Of a stretch of 7,704 bases of DNA, positions 1 through 6,518 are shown piece by piece. This DNA is from Candidatus Cloacimonadota bacterium (GTDB taxonomy: Bacteria > Cloacimonadota > Cloacimonadia > Cloacimonadales > JAFGVF01). Both the position numbers and the translations under genes were made by a program. The notes under the pieces are model-generated. The model searched no databases, was not told the DNA's origin, and saw only the letters and a list, made by a program, of their open reading frames with translations. Every line of letters begins with the position of its first letter. The stretch's first letter is position 1. The stretch covers positions 1 through 7,704 of the forward strand of contig JAFGVF010000061.1 in the NCBI GenBank assembly GCA_016938155.1. The letters run 5' to 3'.

Positions 1-756
1 ACTGATACACCTGAAAAATCACTCCTGGCCCCGCTGAAGAAATCCGGTGGACGCAATAACCAGGGACGTATAACCTGCCGTCATCGTGGTGGTGGTCATA
101 GACGTCATTATAGAATAATCGATTTCAAGCGGAATAAATATGGCATTCCGGCAGTTGTTGCTTCGGTGGAATATGATCCGAACAGAACAGCCAGAATTGC
201 CCTGCTAAACTAGGTTGATGGTGAGAAAAGATACATAATTGCTCCAGATGGAATAAAGGTCGGCATGACTATTATGAGTGGAGTCAATGCAGAATTTTCT
301 GTAGGGAATTCACTTCCATTGGATAGAATCCCGCTCGGTTCTATAGTACATAACATTGAGCTTAAATTCGGAAAGGGTGGGCAAATAGCTCGTTCCGCAG
401 GATCATCAGCTCAGGTAGTGGCTAAAGACGGCGATTATGTTCATATCAAGATGCCATCTAATGATGTTCATCTTGTTCGTAAGGAATGCTATGCAACTAT
501 GGGACAAGTTTCCAATATTGAACATAATTTGATAAAACTCGGAAAAGCCGGACGCAGAAGATGGCTTGGAATCAGACCTTCCGTTCGTGGAGTTGCCATG
601 AACCCGGTTGACCATCCAATGGGTGGTGGAGAAGCCAAGACATCCGGTGGTGGACATCCAGTTTCCCCTTGGGGTAAGCTCGCTAAAGGCGGGAAGACTC
701 GTAAGAGGAAAAAATACTCCAACCAGTACATCATCAAAGCCAGTAAGAAGAAGTAG
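1..756 (+). CDS. rplB: 50S ribosomal protein L2, 5'-truncated by the window and interrupted by an in-frame TAG at 211-213
   Basis: L2 binds 23S rRNA near the peptidyl transferase centre and is needed for subunit association. Frame 1 reads from the first base; matched without gaps to E. coli L2 from memory, window codon 16 equals residue 41, so about 25 N-terminal residues lie upstream. Clear L2 blocks are [26 protein letters not shown] and [14 protein letters not shown] before the TAG, then [34 protein letters not shown] and [13 protein letters not shown] after it. The histidine equivalent to E. coli His229 is at 613-615. Both halves stay in one frame, so this is a nonsense codon, not a frameshift. 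The open frame starting with ATG at 265 is only the distal half and omits 17 conserved residues just after the TAG. Codon 634-636 gives Ala where GGGEG is usual. The gene ends in TAG, 8 bases before rpsS. Identity is certain; whether it is functional as written is not. Confidence 0.95.
211..213 (+). other. In-frame amber (TAG) codon inside rplB
   Basis: The frame reads ...[16 protein letters not shown].... The E. coli protein reads IALVLYKDGERRYI at the same place, so the stop replaces the tyrosine at about residue 96 (counting Met as 1). One transversion in the third base of TAT or TAC would produce it. TAG is also the genuine stop of rplB, rpsS, rplV, rplN and rpsH in this window, so it is not globally reassigned. 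I see no obvious stem-loop just downstream that would suggest programmed recoding. Confidence 0.9.
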
Positions 757-764
757 GAGGAACC

Positions 765-1034
765 ATGCCGAGATCTTTAAAAAAAGGACCGTTTGTGGAC
801 GACCACTTAGTGAAGAAAGTTGTAGAGTTAAACAGAGAAGAGAAGAAGTCAGTTGTGAAGACTTGGTCTCGTCGTTCTACAATTCTTCCTGAGTTTATCG
901 GTCACACTTTTGCAGTGCATAACGGCCGTAAATTTGTACCTGTATATGTATCCGAGAATATGGTTGGTCATAAGTTGGGAGAATTCTCCCCGACCAGAAC
1001 ATTCCGCGGACACAAAGATAAGAAGAAAAAATAG
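765..1034 (+). CDS. rpsS: 30S ribosomal protein S19
   Basis: S19 sits in the head of the small subunit next to S13 and contacts 16S rRNA near the A-site finger. The 89-residue product is close to the usual length of about 92. It carries the family blocks [10 protein letters not shown] at residues 3-12, the [21 protein letters not shown] stretch in the middle (split here only by naming it: WSRRS, then [10 protein letters not shown]), FVPVYV, and a C-terminal [12 protein letters not shown] followed by a lysine tail. The ATG at 765 is set by a strong AGGAGG that overlaps the rplB stop. The stop is TAG, 15 bases before rplV. Nothing in the protein is unusual. Confidence 0.98.
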   Translation: MPRSLKKGPFVDDHLVKKVVELNREEKKSVVKTWSRRSTILPEFIGHTFAVHNGRKFVPVYVSENMVGHKLGEFSPTRTFRGHKDKKKK

Positions 1035-1049
1035 AGAAGGAGTAACGAA

Positions 1050-1388
1050 ATGAAAGCAAGAGCAATCCTTCGCTACCAACGCGGTTCTGCACAGAAAGCC
1101 AGATTAGTACTGGATATGATTCGCGGAATAAGTGTACCGGAAGCTCAGAAGATTCTTATGTTCTCGACAAAAAGAGTCGCTGCTCCGATTGGTAAACTGC
1201 TTAATTCAGCTGTGGCAAATGCCCAACAGAAAGAGAATAGAGTTGACCTGAGCCGACTTATCGTGGCTGAGGCTTTTGCCGATGATGGCCCGATAATGAA
1301 GAGATTTCAAGCTCGTGCCCAAGGGCGTGCCAATGTCATCCGTCGCAGAACTTGTCACATTACCTTAGGTTTAAGGGAAAAGGAATAG
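1050..1388 (+). CDS. rplV: 50S ribosomal protein L22
   Basis: L22 is an early assembly protein of the large subunit. Its globular domain lies on the surface near the tunnel exit, and its long beta-hairpin lines the peptide exit tunnel where macrolide resistance changes can arise. The 112-residue product has the usual length. The N-terminal part carries RGSAQKARLVLDMIRG at residues 11-26, the middle has LLNSAVANA, and the hairpin spans about residues 79-103 with DGPIMKRF, RAQGRAN and RRRTCHITL. The hairpin shows no deletion or insertion, so no tunnel-resistance change is visible. ATG at 1050 follows AAGGAG. The stop TAG overlaps the Shine-Dalgarno of rpsC, leaving a 9-base gap. Confidence 0.98.
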   Translation: MKARAILRYQRGSAQKARLVLDMIRGISVPEAQKILMFSTKRVAAPIGKLLNSAVANAQQKENRVDLSRLIVAEAFADDGPIMKRFQARAQGRANVIRRRTCHITLGLREKE

Positions 1389-1392
1389 GAGG
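1387..1392 (+). promoter_or_regulatory. Shine-Dalgarno for the TTG start of rpsC
   Basis: AGGAGG overlaps the TAG stop of rplV and lies 5 bases before TTG at 1398. It supports TTG as the start in the absence of a nearby in-frame ATG. Confidence 0.85.
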
Positions 1393-1397
1393 AATCA

Positions 1398-2045
1398 TTG
1401 GGACAGAAAATAAATCCAGTGCTGTACCGAATCGGTATTAATAAACAGACTGAATCGATCTGGTTTGCCAGCGGTGATGCTTATGTTGATAATTTGCTTG
1501 AAGACCTTAAAATCAGAAGCTATGTTCAGAAGCGTTTGAATGGAAAGATGGTTTCTCGAGTTCAAATCTCCAGAAAGACAAGCTCAATCAGCATAGATAT
1601 TAATACAGCCAAACCTGGACTTGTAATCGGTAAAAAAGGAGAAGATATAAATAAGCTCAGAAATGAGATTAATCTTCTCGTAAATAAAAACCGTAACTCA
1701 GAGATGAATGTGATGATCAACATAGTCGAGATTCAAAAATCTTGGTTAGACGCAAGTCTTGTTGGTCAAGAGATAGCACGCCAGCTGGAGGAGAGAGTAT
1801 CTTTCAGACGCGCGATGAAGATGGCAATGCGTAAAGCAATGACAGATGGTGCACTTGGAATTAAGGTTCAGTGTTCCGGTCGTCTTGGTGGAGCAGAAAT
1901 CGCCAGAACAGAACGCTATAAACAGGGCAGAACACCTTTGCACACCTTGCGTGCCGATATCGACTATGCACTGATCGAAGCTCAGACGACATACGGAGTT
2001 ATCGGGATTAAGGTTTGGATATACAGAGGCGATATTCTCGACTAA
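1398..2045 (+). CDS. rpsC: 30S ribosomal protein S3, TTG start
   Basis: S3 lies at the mRNA entry channel of the 30S head and, with S4 and S5, helps unwind mRNA. The product is 215 residues against 233 in E. coli, ending soon after the second domain (KVWIYRGDILD), so the basic C-terminal tail is short. The N-terminus MGQKINP is the family hallmark, which fixes the TTG at 1398 as start; AGGAGG at 1387-1392 lies 5 bases upstream. The type II KH domain shows its loop GKKG at residues 78-81. Residues FRRAMK at 136-141 include the Arg, Arg and Lys that match the helicase-active residues of E. coli S3. The signature SGRLGGAEIART and PLHTLRADIDYA follow. The stop is TAA. Confidence 0.98.
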   Translation: MGQKINPVLYRIGINKQTESIWFASGDAYVDNLLEDLKIRSYVQKRLNGKMVSRVQISRKTSSISIDINTAKPGLVIGKKGEDINKLRNEINLLVNKNRNSEMNVMINIVEIQKSWLDASLVGQEIARQLEERVSFRRAMKMAMRKAMTDGALGIKVQCSGRLGGAEIARTERYKQGRTPLHTLRADIDYALIEAQTTYGVIGIKVWIYRGDILD

Positions 2046-2066
2046 GAGAAGAGAAGGAGAATATAG

Positions 2067-2486
2067 ATGTTAGCACCAAAAAAAGTAAAACATAGAAAAG
2101 TACACCGCGGTAGAAGAACCGGACTTGCATATCGTGGCTCAGAAGTCAGTTTCGGTGATTATGCTCTCATAGCTTTAGATAATGGTTGGATAAACAGCCG
2201 TCAAATCGAAGCAGCTCGTATTGCAATAACCCGTCAAATGAAGCGTGTTGGACAGGTTTGGATTAGGATATTTCCGGATAAACCTGTAACTTCCAAGCCT
2301 GCAGAAACTCGTATGGGTAAAGGTAAAGGAGCTCCCGAGTTTTGGGTAGCTGTAGTAAAGCCGGGTCGCGTGATGTTCGAAATACAGGGAGTAGATATTA
2401 AGATAGCTAAAGAAGCGATGCGTCTTGCTAGTCATAAACTTCCAATCAAAACCAAAATGGTTGCCCGTGAAGGAGTAGAATTATGA
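2067..2486 (+). CDS. rplP: 50S ribosomal protein L16
   Basis: L16 binds 23S rRNA helices near the A-site tRNA and the peptidyl transferase centre and is added late in assembly. The product is 139 residues, a normal length. It starts [15 protein letters not shown], has [16 protein letters not shown], then [12 protein letters not shown] at residues 45-56, [11 protein letters not shown], and the loop motif [14 protein letters not shown]. Arg82 just before GKGKG (84-88) matches the arginine that E. coli hydroxylates (Arg81); whether a hydroxylase exists here is not visible. ATG at 2067 follows AAGGAGA. The 21-base gap from rpsC is the widest in the window. The stop TGA overlaps the rpmC ATG in ATGA. 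Confidence 0.98.
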   Translation: MLAPKKVKHRKVHRGRRTGLAYRGSEVSFGDYALIALDNGWINSRQIEAARIAITRQMKRVGQVWIRIFPDKPVTSKPAETRMGKGKGAPEFWVAVVKPGRVMFEIQGVDIKIAKEAMRLASHKLPIKTKMVAREGVEL

Positions 2487-2671
2487 AGGCTCAAGAGTTA
2501 CGAGAAATGACTGTTGAAGAACTGAAGCACAAATTGGAAGACTTGCGTATTGAGTTATTCAACTTACGCTTTCAGGTTGCAAGAAACCTCCTGGATAATC
2601 CTTTGCGAATTCATCAGGTAAAGAAAGATACAGCAAGAGTTCTTACTATCCTGACAGAGAAAAAGGCTTAA
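2483..2671 (+). CDS. rpmC: 50S ribosomal protein L29
   Basis: L29 is a small helical hairpin protein at the tunnel exit, beside L23, where trigger factor and the signal recognition particle dock. The 62-residue product matches the family length. The N-terminal helix [20 protein letters not shown] and the conserved [11 protein letters not shown], then [18 protein letters not shown], are diagnostic. The ATG overlaps the rplP stop as ATGA, and AGGAG at 2471-2475 lies 7 bases upstream within rplP, so translation is probably coupled to rplP. The stop is TAA. Confidence 0.97.
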   Translation: MKAQELREMTVEELKHKLEDLRIELFNLRFQVARNLLDNPLRIHQVKKDTARVLTILTEKKA

Positions 2672-2683
2672 GAGGGGTAAATA

Positions 2684-2938
2684 ATGGCAAACGAAAGAAA
2701 GCTGACTAAAGTGGGTGTTGTTGTGAGTGGTAAAATGGATAAAACCATTGTTATTCGCTCAGAAAGACAGTTTATGCATGCTTTGTATAAAAAGACTGTC
2801 CGCAAACACAAGAAGTTCATGGTTCATGATGAGAACAATGAAGCTCATATAGGTGATGTAGTGATGATAGAAGAATATCGTCCTCTGAGTCGCCATAAAA
2901 GATGGATTCTTAAAAAGATCTTAGAAGTAAGCAAGTAA
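2684..2938 (+). CDS. rpsQ: 30S ribosomal protein S17
   Basis: S17 is a primary 16S rRNA binding protein of the 30S body with an OB-fold. The 84-residue product has the usual length. The first strand pair carries GVVVSGKMDKTIVI at residues 11-24, the middle has KKTVRKHKKFMVHDE, and the C-terminal family signature GDVVMIEEYRPLSRHKRW begins at residue 57. ATG at 2684 follows GAGGGG at 2672-2677, a slightly weaker Shine-Dalgarno than those of neighbouring genes. The gap to rplN is 9 bases; in E. coli this junction separates the S10 and spc operons, but here no promoter would fit. Confidence 0.97.
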   Translation: MANERKLTKVGVVVSGKMDKTIVIRSERQFMHALYKKTVRKHKKFMVHDENNEAHIGDVVMIEEYRPLSRHKRWILKKILEVSK

Positions 2939-2947
2939 GGAGTAGAA

Positions 2948-3316
2948 ATGATACAGGTTCAGACAATACTCAACATTGCTGATAACTCAGGTGCAAAGAA
3001 AGCTATGTGCATCAAAGTCCTTGGCGGTTCAAAAAGAAAATATGCCTCAATCGGTGATATCATCGTTGTTGCAATAAAATCTGCTACACCTACAGGGAAA
3101 GTAAAAAAAGGCACTGTCCAGAAAGCTGTAATAGTAAGAACAGCCAAAGAGATCAGAAGACCTGATGGCTCATATATTCGTTTTCAGGATAATGCAGCTG
3201 TTATCATTGATGAAAAAATGGAACCCAAAGGTACTCGTATCTTCGGTCCGGTTGCTCGTGAATTAAGAGAACATGAATTTATGAAGATTGTATCTCTGGC
3301 ACCGGAAGTGTTATAG
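2948..3316 (+). CDS. rplN: 50S ribosomal protein L14
   Basis: L14 is a large-subunit interface protein that forms part of an intersubunit bridge with 16S rRNA and is the docking site of the silencing factor RsfS. The 122-residue length is exactly typical. The N-terminal beta-barrel begins [18 protein letters not shown], with [18 protein letters not shown], the loop region around TPTGKVKKG, and [12 protein letters not shown]. The C-terminus carries [10 protein letters not shown] and [15 protein letters not shown] at 2948 follows AAGGAG. The stop TAG lies inside the Shine-Dalgarno zone of rplX. Confidence 0.98.
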   Translation: MIQVQTILNIADNSGAKKAMCIKVLGGSKRKYASIGDIIVVAIKSATPTGKVKKGTVQKAVIVRTAKEIRRPDGSYIRFQDNAAVIIDEKMEPKGTRIFGPVARELREHEFMKIVSLAPEVL

Positions 3317-3319
3317 GAG
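3315..3319 (+). promoter_or_regulatory. Shine-Dalgarno deciding the rplX start
   Basis: AGGAG overlaps the rplN stop. Spacing is 0 to the TTG at 3320, 6 bases to ATG 3326 and 15 to ATG 3335, so ATG 3326 is favoured. Confidence 0.7.
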
Positions 3320-3325
3320 TTGGTA

Positions 3326-3643
3326 ATGAATAAAATGAGAATAAAAAAAGGTGATACAGTTATCGTTATTTCCGGAGAAGATAAGGGAATAAAAGGGACA
3401 GTATTAAAAGCCTTTCCGAAAACCCAGAGAGTAATAGTTGAAAAGGTAAATATGATTAAAAAGCATGCAAAACCTTCTCAGCAGAATCCACAAGGTGGAA
3501 TCATTCGTATGGAAGCACCCATACATATTTCCAATGTGATGCTCTACAGTGAAAAAATTAATGATGTAACAAAAGCTGTTTATAAGCAAGGCAATGATGG
3601 TAAAAGAATCAGAGTCTGTGCAAAAACAGGTGATGAATTATAA
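3326..3643 (+). CDS. rplX: 50S ribosomal protein L24
   Basis: L24 is an assembly initiator of the large subunit that sits at the tunnel exit. The KOW motif is at the N-terminus: [20 protein letters not shown], followed by [14 protein letters not shown], then [17 protein letters not shown], and a C-terminal [13 protein letters not shown] choose ATG at 3326, giving 105 residues. The frame could also open at TTG 3320, but that codon abuts the AGGAG at 3315-3319 and leaves no room for initiation; ATG at 3335 is 15 bases from it and less likely. The gap from rplN is 9 bases. The stop is TAA. Confidence 0.95.
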   Translation: MNKMRIKKGDTVIVISGEDKGIKGTVLKAFPKTQRVIVEKVNMIKKHAKPSQQNPQGGIIRMEAPIHISNVMLYSEKINDVTKAVYKQGNDGKRIRVCAKTGDEL

Positions 3644-3647
3644 GGAG
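3643..3647 (+). promoter_or_regulatory. Shine-Dalgarno for rplE, with tandem ATG codons
   Basis: AGGAG overlaps the rplX stop TAA. It lies 4 bases before ATG 3652 and 7 bases before ATG 3655; the second spacing is the more usual one. Confidence 0.65.
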
Positions 3648-3654
3648 CCGGATG

Positions 3655-4206
3655 ATGAATCGCATACAAGTAAAATACAAAGAAGAAGTTATCCCTGCTC
3701 TCATGAAGCATTTCAATTATAAGAATGTTAATATGGTTCCCAGAATGGAGAAAATAGTCGTCAGCATGGGTGTTGGAAAAGCAACCCAGAACAAAGCATT
3801 GCTTGACAGTGCTGTTAAAGACCTGACCTCTATAACCGGTCGTAAGCCAATAGTAACAAAGGCTAAGAAAGCTATCTCTAATTTGAAATTGAGACAAGGA
3901 ATGCCAATAGGCTGCAAGGTAACCTTACGCGGTGAGATTATGTATGAATTCTATGATCGTTTAACTGCAATAGTGATGCCTCGTATCAGAGATTTCAAAG
4001 GTGTACCGCTCAATTCATTTGATGGCAGAGGAAGCTATTCTTTGGGTATCAAAGAGCAGACTGTATTCCCGGAAATCGATTTTGATAAAATTGATGCCAT
4101 CCGTGGGCTTAATATTACAATCGTAACAACAGCTGAAAAGGATGAAGAAGGCAAAGAGATGCTTCGTCTTCTGGGATTTCCTTTCAGAAAGATTGAAGCA
4201 AAATAA
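3655..4206 (+). CDS. rplE: 50S ribosomal protein L5
   Basis: L5 binds 5S rRNA in the central protuberance together with L18, and contacts the P-site tRNA and S13. The product is 183 residues from ATG 3655, the usual length. Conserved segments are [99 protein letters not shown] and the C-terminal [11 protein letters not shown] occurs twice in tandem at 3652 and 3655; AGGAG at 3643-3647 is 4 bases from the first and 7 from the second, so 3655 is preferred, though the difference is one residue. In E. coli S8 represses at this junction; I could not make out an S8-site mimic here. Confidence 0.97.
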   Translation: MNRIQVKYKEEVIPALMKHFNYKNVNMVPRMEKIVVSMGVGKATQNKALLDSAVKDLTSITGRKPIVTKAKKAISNLKLRQGMPIGCKVTLRGEIMYEFYDRLTAIVMPRIRDFKGVPLNSFDGRGSYSLGIKEQTVFPEIDFDKIDAIRGLNITIVTTAEKDEEGKEMLRLLGFPFRKIEAK

Positions 4207-4218
4207 AGGAGTGGAAGC

Positions 4219-4404
4219 TTGGCAAAAAAGTCATTGATCATTAAACAGAGCAGAGAACCTAAGTTTAATGTCCGTAAATACAATCGTTGTAGGGTTTGTG
4301 GTCGTCCCAGAGCCTTCATGAGAGATTTCGGAATGTGCCGTCTCTGCTTCCGTAAGTACGCAGCAATGGGCCAGATTCCTGGCGTAGCCAGAGCTAGCTG
4401 GTAA
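4219..4404 (+). CDS. rpsN: 30S ribosomal protein S14, zinc-binding type, TTG start
   Basis: S14 occupies the 30S head near S3, S10 and S19 and is required for late assembly. This is the short zinc-ribbon form: 61 residues with CxxC at Cys24 and Cys27 and a second CxxC at Cys40 and Cys43, all four intact. Flanking signature sequence is [21 protein letters not shown] and the invariant end [11 protein letters not shown]. The start is TTG at 4219, giving MAKKS; AGGAG at 4207-4211 is 7 bases upstream and there is no closer in-frame ATG. The symbol is sometimes written rpsZ or rpsN1 for this form. Some bacteria keep a zinc-free copy elsewhere for zinc shortage; none is in this window. Confidence 0.98.
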   Translation: MAKKSLIIKQSREPKFNVRKYNRCRVCGRPRAFMRDFGMCRLCFRKYAAMGQIPGVARASW

Positions 4405-4423
4405 AAATTAAGTTGGAGGAACA

Positions 4424-4834
4424 ATGATAAGTGATCCGTTAGCTGATGCATTAACCAAAGTCAGGAATGCATATCGTGCCGGACATAAACAGGTTGTCGT
4501 AAATCATAACAACCTGATTGAAAACATAGTAAAGATTTTAGCTGAAGAGAATTTCATCAACAGTTATCAGGTCAATGAGAGAAATCCGGAGATAAAGAAG
4601 AGCCGCAAGACAATAACATTATACTTGCGTTATACTAACACCGGAGACCCTGTTCTTAAGGGAGTTCAAAGAGTATCGACACCTGGAAGACGAGTTTATG
4701 TTAATTCACAGAATCTGCCATCTGTTTTCAACAATACCGGCATTGCAATAATCTCATCCAGTCATGGTGTAATGGTTGACCGTACTGCTCGCAAAGAGAA
4801 AGTGGGCGGTGAATATGTCTGCAAGGTTTGGTAG
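4424..4834 (+). CDS. rpsH: 30S ribosomal protein S8
   Basis: S8 is a primary binder of the central domain of 16S rRNA and, in E. coli, the translational repressor of the spc operon. The 136-residue product is close to the usual 130-132. The N-terminal domain begins with SDPLADALTKVRNAYRAG and includes KILAEENFI; the middle has LKGVQRVSTPGRRVYV; the C-terminal RNA-binding part carries GIAIISSSHGVMVDRTAR and ends VGGEYVCKVW, all family hallmarks. ATG at 4424 follows GGAGGA, 19 bases after the rpsN stop. The stop TAG overlaps the next Shine-Dalgarno. Confidence 0.98.
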   Translation: MISDPLADALTKVRNAYRAGHKQVVVNHNNLIENIVKILAEENFINSYQVNERNPEIKKSRKTITLYLRYTNTGDPVLKGVQRVSTPGRRVYVNSQNLPSVFNNTGIAIISSSHGVMVDRTARKEKVGGEYVCKVW

Positions 4835-4843
4835 GAGGAAACA

Positions 4844-5410
4844 ATGTCAAGAATAGGAAAATCCCCCATCGAAATCCCGGCAGGTGTTAAAGTCACCTTT
4901 GAAGGATTAAAAGTAGTTGTTGAGGGTAAACTCGGCAGATTAGAATATGAAACTATCCCGCCAATAAAAGCGGAAATAGTAGATAATGAAATTATCGTAA
5001 CAAGAGCGAATGATTCCAGAGAACAGAAGGCTCTGCATGGTTTAACAAGAGCACTGATCAATAATATGGTTGTTGGTGTAACCCAAGGATACGAAAAGAT
5101 TCTGTGGATCATCGGAACCGGATATAATGGAGATGTTACAGGACCATGGTTAAAACTTGCTTTGGGATATTCCCATGATATACTGATTGAAATACCTGAA
5201 GGTATCAAAGTAACCGTTGATCAAATCGGTCGCGGTGGAGCCGTTAAGGATTTGAATAGTGTAATAAAAATCAAGGGTATCAATAAGGAAGATGTTGGTA
5301 AATTCGCAGCTGAAATCAGAAACTGCAGACCTCCAGAGGTTTACAAAGGTAAAGGTGTTCGTTATCATGATGAGCACATATCTATCAAAGCTGTTAAAGC
5401 TGGCGCATAA
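4844..5410 (+). CDS. rplF: 50S ribosomal protein L6, with a small insertion in its second domain
   Basis: L6 binds 23S rRNA near the sarcin-ricin loop and the factor-binding site. It is 188 residues, longer than the 175-180 typical of bacteria. The family start MSRIGKSPIEIPAGV, ALHGLTRALINNMVVGV at 63-79, GTGYNGD at 91-97, LGYSHDI at 107-113, and the C-terminal signature RPPEVYKGKGVRY at 162-174 are clear. Compared from memory with B. subtilis L6, the interval between the GYSH motif and the later KG block is about 10 residues longer, centred on residues 127-137. The usual C-terminal RRK is replaced by a milder sequence ending KAVKAGA. ATG at 4844 follows AGGAGGA. The stop is TAA. Confidence 0.97.
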   Translation: MSRIGKSPIEIPAGVKVTFEGLKVVVEGKLGRLEYETIPPIKAEIVDNEIIVTRANDSREQKALHGLTRALINNMVVGVTQGYEKILWIIGTGYNGDVTGPWLKLALGYSHDILIEIPEGIKVTVDQIGRGGAVKDLNSVIKIKGINKEDVGKFAAEIRNCRPPEVYKGKGVRYHDEHISIKAVKAGA

Positions 5411-5421
5411 TTGGAGATAAA

Positions 5422-5790
5422 ATGGTAAAAAAGAATAATGTAATCAGAAGAGAAAAAAGAGCTCGCCGTGTATTAGCGATTCGAAAAAAACTCTATGGTA
5501 CCACCGAAAGACCGAGATTGGCTGTTTACCGCAGTTTGAATAACATTTATGCCCAGATAATAGATGACACAACCGGTAAAACTCTTGTTTCTATGTCAAC
5601 TATAGCCAAAGATTTCCAGATGGAAAAGGCTAAGAAAGTTGAGACAAGTTTTCAGGTTGGCGTAAAATTAGGAGAGAAAGCAATAGCTGCCGGAATAACA
5701 AAAGTATCATTTGATCGTTCCGGTTACAAGTATCATGGTCGCGTGAAGGCTCTGGCAGACGGAGCTCGAAAAGCCGGACTGGAATTCTAA
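5422..5790 (+). CDS. rplR: 50S ribosomal protein L18
   Basis: L18 binds 5S rRNA and, with L5, attaches it to the large subunit. The 122-residue product is of normal length. The basic N-terminal arm (residues 1-30, rich in Lys and Arg) is followed by [20 protein letters not shown], the [13 protein letters not shown] helix and the diagnostic C-terminus [24 protein letters not shown]-like here as [11 protein letters not shown] at 5422 follows GGAG at 5413-5416. The gap from rplF is 11 bases. The stop TAA directly precedes the rpsE Shine-Dalgarno. Confidence 0.98.
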   Translation: MVKKNNVIRREKRARRVLAIRKKLYGTTERPRLAVYRSLNNIYAQIIDDTTGKTLVSMSTIAKDFQMEKAKKVETSFQVGVKLGEKAIAAGITKVSFDRSGYKYHGRVKALADGARKAGLEF

Positions 5791-5796
5791 GGGAGG
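5791..5796 (+). promoter_or_regulatory. Shine-Dalgarno for the TTG start of rpsE
   Basis: GGGAGG directly follows the rplR stop and lies 5 bases before TTG 5802. It abuts an out-of-frame ATG at 5797, too close to be used. Confidence 0.8.
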
Positions 5797-5801
5797 ATGA
5801 A

Positions 5802-6326
5802 TTGAAACAGGAATTCAATGCCCAAAATGAAAATGAACAAGTCTTTATAGAAAAGATTGTATCCACCAAGCGCGTAGCTAAAGTTGTTAAGGGCGGAAAA
5901 AACTTCAGCTTTAGTGCAATCGTAGTAATTGGTGATAAAGCCGGGCAAGTTGGAGTTGGAAAAGGTAAAGCCAACGAAATCGTTGATGCAATTACCAAAG
6001 CTAAAGATAAAGCCAATCAAAATCTTTTCCGTGTTCCGCTTGTAAACGGTACAATTCCTCACGAGATTCTTGGCAGATTCGGAGCCAGCAGAGTTTTATT
6101 AAAGCCAGCTCGCCCCGGTACAGGAATTATCGCAGGTGGTACTGCTCGTGCAATATTGGAAGCAGTTGGAATTGAAAACATTCTTTGCAAATCCTTAGGC
6201 TCAAACACATCCGCAAATGTGGTGAAAGCAGTTGTGGATGGACTTAAAAATCTCAGAACAATTGGTGATGTAGCCAGACTGAGAGGAAAGTCAATAGCTG
6301 AGCTGACCGGACGGGAGGAAGAATGA
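5802..6326 (+). CDS. rpsE: 30S ribosomal protein S5, TTG start
   Basis: S5 sits at the back of the 30S neck, contacts S4 and S8, and affects decoding accuracy and mRNA unwinding at the entry site. The 174-residue product is slightly longer than E. coli S5 (about 166). The dsRNA-binding-like N-terminal domain carries [16 protein letters not shown] from residue 24, [15 protein letters not shown] at 43-57 and the second-domain sequence [17 protein letters not shown], then [13 protein letters not shown] and NVVKAV. The start is TTG at 5802, 5 bases after GGGAGG; an ATG at 5797 is out of frame and meets a stop after two codons. The stop TGA overlaps the rpmD ATG. Confidence 0.97.
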   Translation: MKQEFNAQNENEQVFIEKIVSTKRVAKVVKGGKNFSFSAIVVIGDKAGQVGVGKGKANEIVDAITKAKDKANQNLFRVPLVNGTIPHEILGRFGASRVLLKPARPGTGIIAGGTARAILEAVGIENILCKSLGSNTSANVVKAVVDGLKNLRTIGDVARLRGKSIAELTGREEE

Positions 6327-6505
6327 AGATAAAAGTAACACAGATAAAAAGTGCTAACGGTAGAAAAGAAACACATAAAAAAGTTCTTGAAGCCTTAGGT
6401 TTAGGTCGAATTGGGAAGCATCGGGTCCACGAAGACACACCAAATATACTTGGTATGATAGATAAGGTTTCTTATCTGCTGAAAGTAGAACCGGTAGCGG
6501 AATAA
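6323..6505 (+). CDS. rpmD: 50S ribosomal protein L30
   Basis: L30 is a small alpha-beta protein on the large subunit near 5S rRNA and 23S domain II. The 60-residue product is the bacterial length. The N-terminal strand [18 protein letters not shown] is followed by the diagnostic [18 protein letters not shown] and a C-terminal [19 protein letters not shown] overlaps the rpsE stop as ATGA and GGGAGG at 6313-6318 lies inside rpsE, so translation is likely coupled. L30 is dispensable and absent in a number of bacteria, so its presence is a mild taxonomic clue. Confidence 0.97.
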   Translation: MKIKVTQIKSANGRKETHKKVLEALGLGRIGKHRVHEDTPNILGMIDKVSYLLKVEPVAE

Positions 6506-6518
6506 AAAGGAGATAGAA

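Noticed and set aside
211..213. TAG as pyrrolysine or a reassigned codon across the genome
   Set aside because: TAG ends five genes in this window at positions expected for family C-termini, the expected residue is Tyr, and I see no clear downstream stem-loop. Local suppression remains possible but is not supported here.
608..892. 94-codon plus-strand open frame spanning the rplB-rpsS junction
   Set aside because: It is out of frame with both genes, which are clearly coding there, and has no separate signal for translation.
3320..3322. TTG as the start of rplX
   Set aside because: It touches the Shine-Dalgarno; ATG 3326 has proper spacing and gives a typical L24 N-terminus.
3636..3700. S8 autoregulatory RNA site at the start of rplE, as in E. 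coli
   Set aside because: I could not find a convincing bulged helix resembling the 16S S8 site by eye; an RNA folding or covariance search would be needed.
4762..5208. 148-codon open frame on the minus strand opposite rpsH and rplF
   Set aside because: It lies opposite two strongly conserved genes, shows no ribosome site and no recognisable protein character; it is a shadow frame. The same holds for the minus-strand frames at 4035-4451, 5630-6016, 3580-3897 and 6059-6376.
5797..5805. ATG AAT TGA minicistron overlapping the rpsE start
   Set aside because: The ATG directly abuts the GGGAGG with no spacing, so initiation there is unlikely; it is most likely chance.
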